This document shows positions 7,281 to 7,622 of a stretch of DNA of 7,622 bases, in pieces (positions within the stretch are counted from its first letter, which is position 1; each line of letters starts with the position of its first letter). The position numbers and the translations under genes are program-made. Below the pieces are notes generated by a model, which was not told where the DNA came from, ran no database searches, and saw only the letters and a list, made by a program, of their open reading frames with translations. Source of the DNA: Tissierella_B sp964485455 (GTDB lineage: Bacteria; Bacillota; Clostridia; Tissierellales; Tissierellaceae); assembly GCA_964485455.1 (NCBI GenBank), contig CAZAJU010000092.1, positions 1 through 7,622 on the forward strand. The letters are read 5' to 3'.

Positions 7281-7323
7281 ATTTTTATAAAGCTGAATCT
7301 ATAGATGCAACTATAGATTCAGC
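7281..7323 (-). terminator. Terminator-like hairpin after the GrdB-type gene
   Basis: A perfect 13-bp stem, GCTGAATCTATAG with CTATAGATTCAGC, around a 6-base loop, starts 42 bases after the reductase stop codon. On the minus strand it is followed by TTTATAAAAAT, which begins as a U-tract but is interrupted by A, so termination may be partial. Partial termination would let some transcripts continue into the YkvI gene, for which I see no convincing promoter of its own. Confidence 0.65.
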
Positions 7324-7365
7324 CTCTAAAATTTCTATTAGAACTATACTCTATTTATTTAGTTG

Positions 7366-7622
7366 TTAGAATTGAGTTGTTTCTTCAATTTCTGTTGCTA
7401 ATCCTTTTAGTGCTCTAGCAACCATATCTTTTCTTAGGTTATACTCATCTTGTGCATCCATATTAGGGTTTCCAACTGGATAAGGGATAGCTATAGTTGG
7501 AACTATTCTGTTAGCTCCTACTGACTCTGAAATTGTAGTGATAGTTGCCATATGAACTATTGGAATTCCATATCTTTCAATTTCTTTTACGATCGTTGCT
7601 CCGCAACGTGTACAAGTACCTC
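7366..7622 (-). CDS. Glycine/sarcosine/betaine reductase B component, selenoprotein (C-terminal part)
   Basis: Open at the right edge: 84 complete codons plus two bases of another. The visible protein starts GTCTRCGATIVKEIERYGIP and continues through SVGANRIVPTIAIP and GNP to EEIEETTQF-like residues at the stop. This is the conserved end of the 47-kDa substrate-binding selenoprotein of glycine reductase (GrdB) and its sarcosine (GrdF) and betaine (GrdH) relatives. In these enzymes Sec immediately precedes GTCTRCG and forms a UxxCxxC motif; the two cysteines are seen here. The edge bases GA are then the last two of UGA. With Sec near residue 350 in known GrdB, 84 further residues give the expected length of about 434. 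The enzyme reductively deaminates its substrate, passing a carboxymethyl group to selenoprotein A and on to acetyl phosphate. An internal ATG at 7551 would give only a spurious 61-aa protein. Which of the three substrates applies cannot be read from this part, and D-proline reductase PrdB is a less likely alternative. Confidence 0.88.
   Translation of the reverse strand, partial: GTCTRCGATIVKEIERYGIPIVHMATITTISESVGANRIVPTIAIPYPVGNPNMDAQDEYNLRKDMVARALKGLATEIEETTQF
7594..7608 (-). promoter_or_regulatory. Bacterial SECIS-like hairpin
   Basis: In the minus-strand RNA CGUUGC pairs perfectly with GCAACG around the loop GGA. The loop starts 18 bases after the presumed UGA at the edge and its first base is G. 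This fits the published bacterial SECIS rule of a small apical loop with a G in its first two positions, 16-37 bases after UGA. It would recruit SelB with Sec-tRNA while also encoding part of CGATIV. Confidence 0.7.

Noticed and set aside
7366..7551. A free-standing 61-aa protein starting at an internal ATG
   Set aside because: The frame is open upstream to the window edge and encodes conserved GrdB residues, so this is the tail of a longer selenoprotein, not a small gene.

Overview
This window is AT-rich and every gene lies on the minus strand. Strong AGGAGG-type ribosome binding sites and intrinsic terminators point to a low-GC Gram-positive anaerobe of the Clostridia. At the right edge is the C-terminal part of a selenocysteine-containing glycine/sarcosine/betaine reductase B component, a Stickland amino-acid fermentation enzyme. 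The organism is therefore probably an amino-acid-fermenting, selenoprotein-using clostridium of the Tissierellales or Peptostreptococcaceae kind; the exact genus cannot be read from this sequence. A run of exactly 100 N inside one gene shows that this is a draft assembly.

Layout in the direction of transcription (right to left): (1) 7622-7366, the last 84 codons of a GrdB-type selenoprotein. The window ends inside what is almost certainly the selenocysteine UGA codon, and a bacterial SECIS-like hairpin follows it at the expected distance. (2) A strong hairpin at 7292-7323 with an imperfect U-tract. (3) 7186-6041, a YkvI-family multi-pass membrane protein, probably a LeuT-fold solute symporter. 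(4) A gene-free stretch of about 400 bases (5635-6040). It holds two related hairpin-forming repeat units, a long terminator hairpin and an extended -10 promoter. (5) Three closely spaced genes that look like one operon: an ABC-F translation-factor ATPase of the YfmR/Uup kind (5634-4015, interrupted by the N gap), DNA topoisomerase III (3956-1779) and a divergent ATP-type phosphoenolpyruvate carboxykinase (1741-89). A terminator at 34-63 closes the operon.

The window has two functional halves. The right half is catabolic: a reductase component beside a putative transporter, which may import the reductase substrate. The left half combines ribosome and DNA maintenance with central carbon metabolism (oxaloacetate/PEP interconversion), apparently from one promoter. 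The points most worth checking are the Sec codon and SECIS at the edge, the pairing of a B component with a YkvI transporter instead of grdC, and the duplicated hairpin element followed by a terminator, which could be an undescribed small RNA or regulatory RNA. The N run stands in for a longer missing coding stretch.
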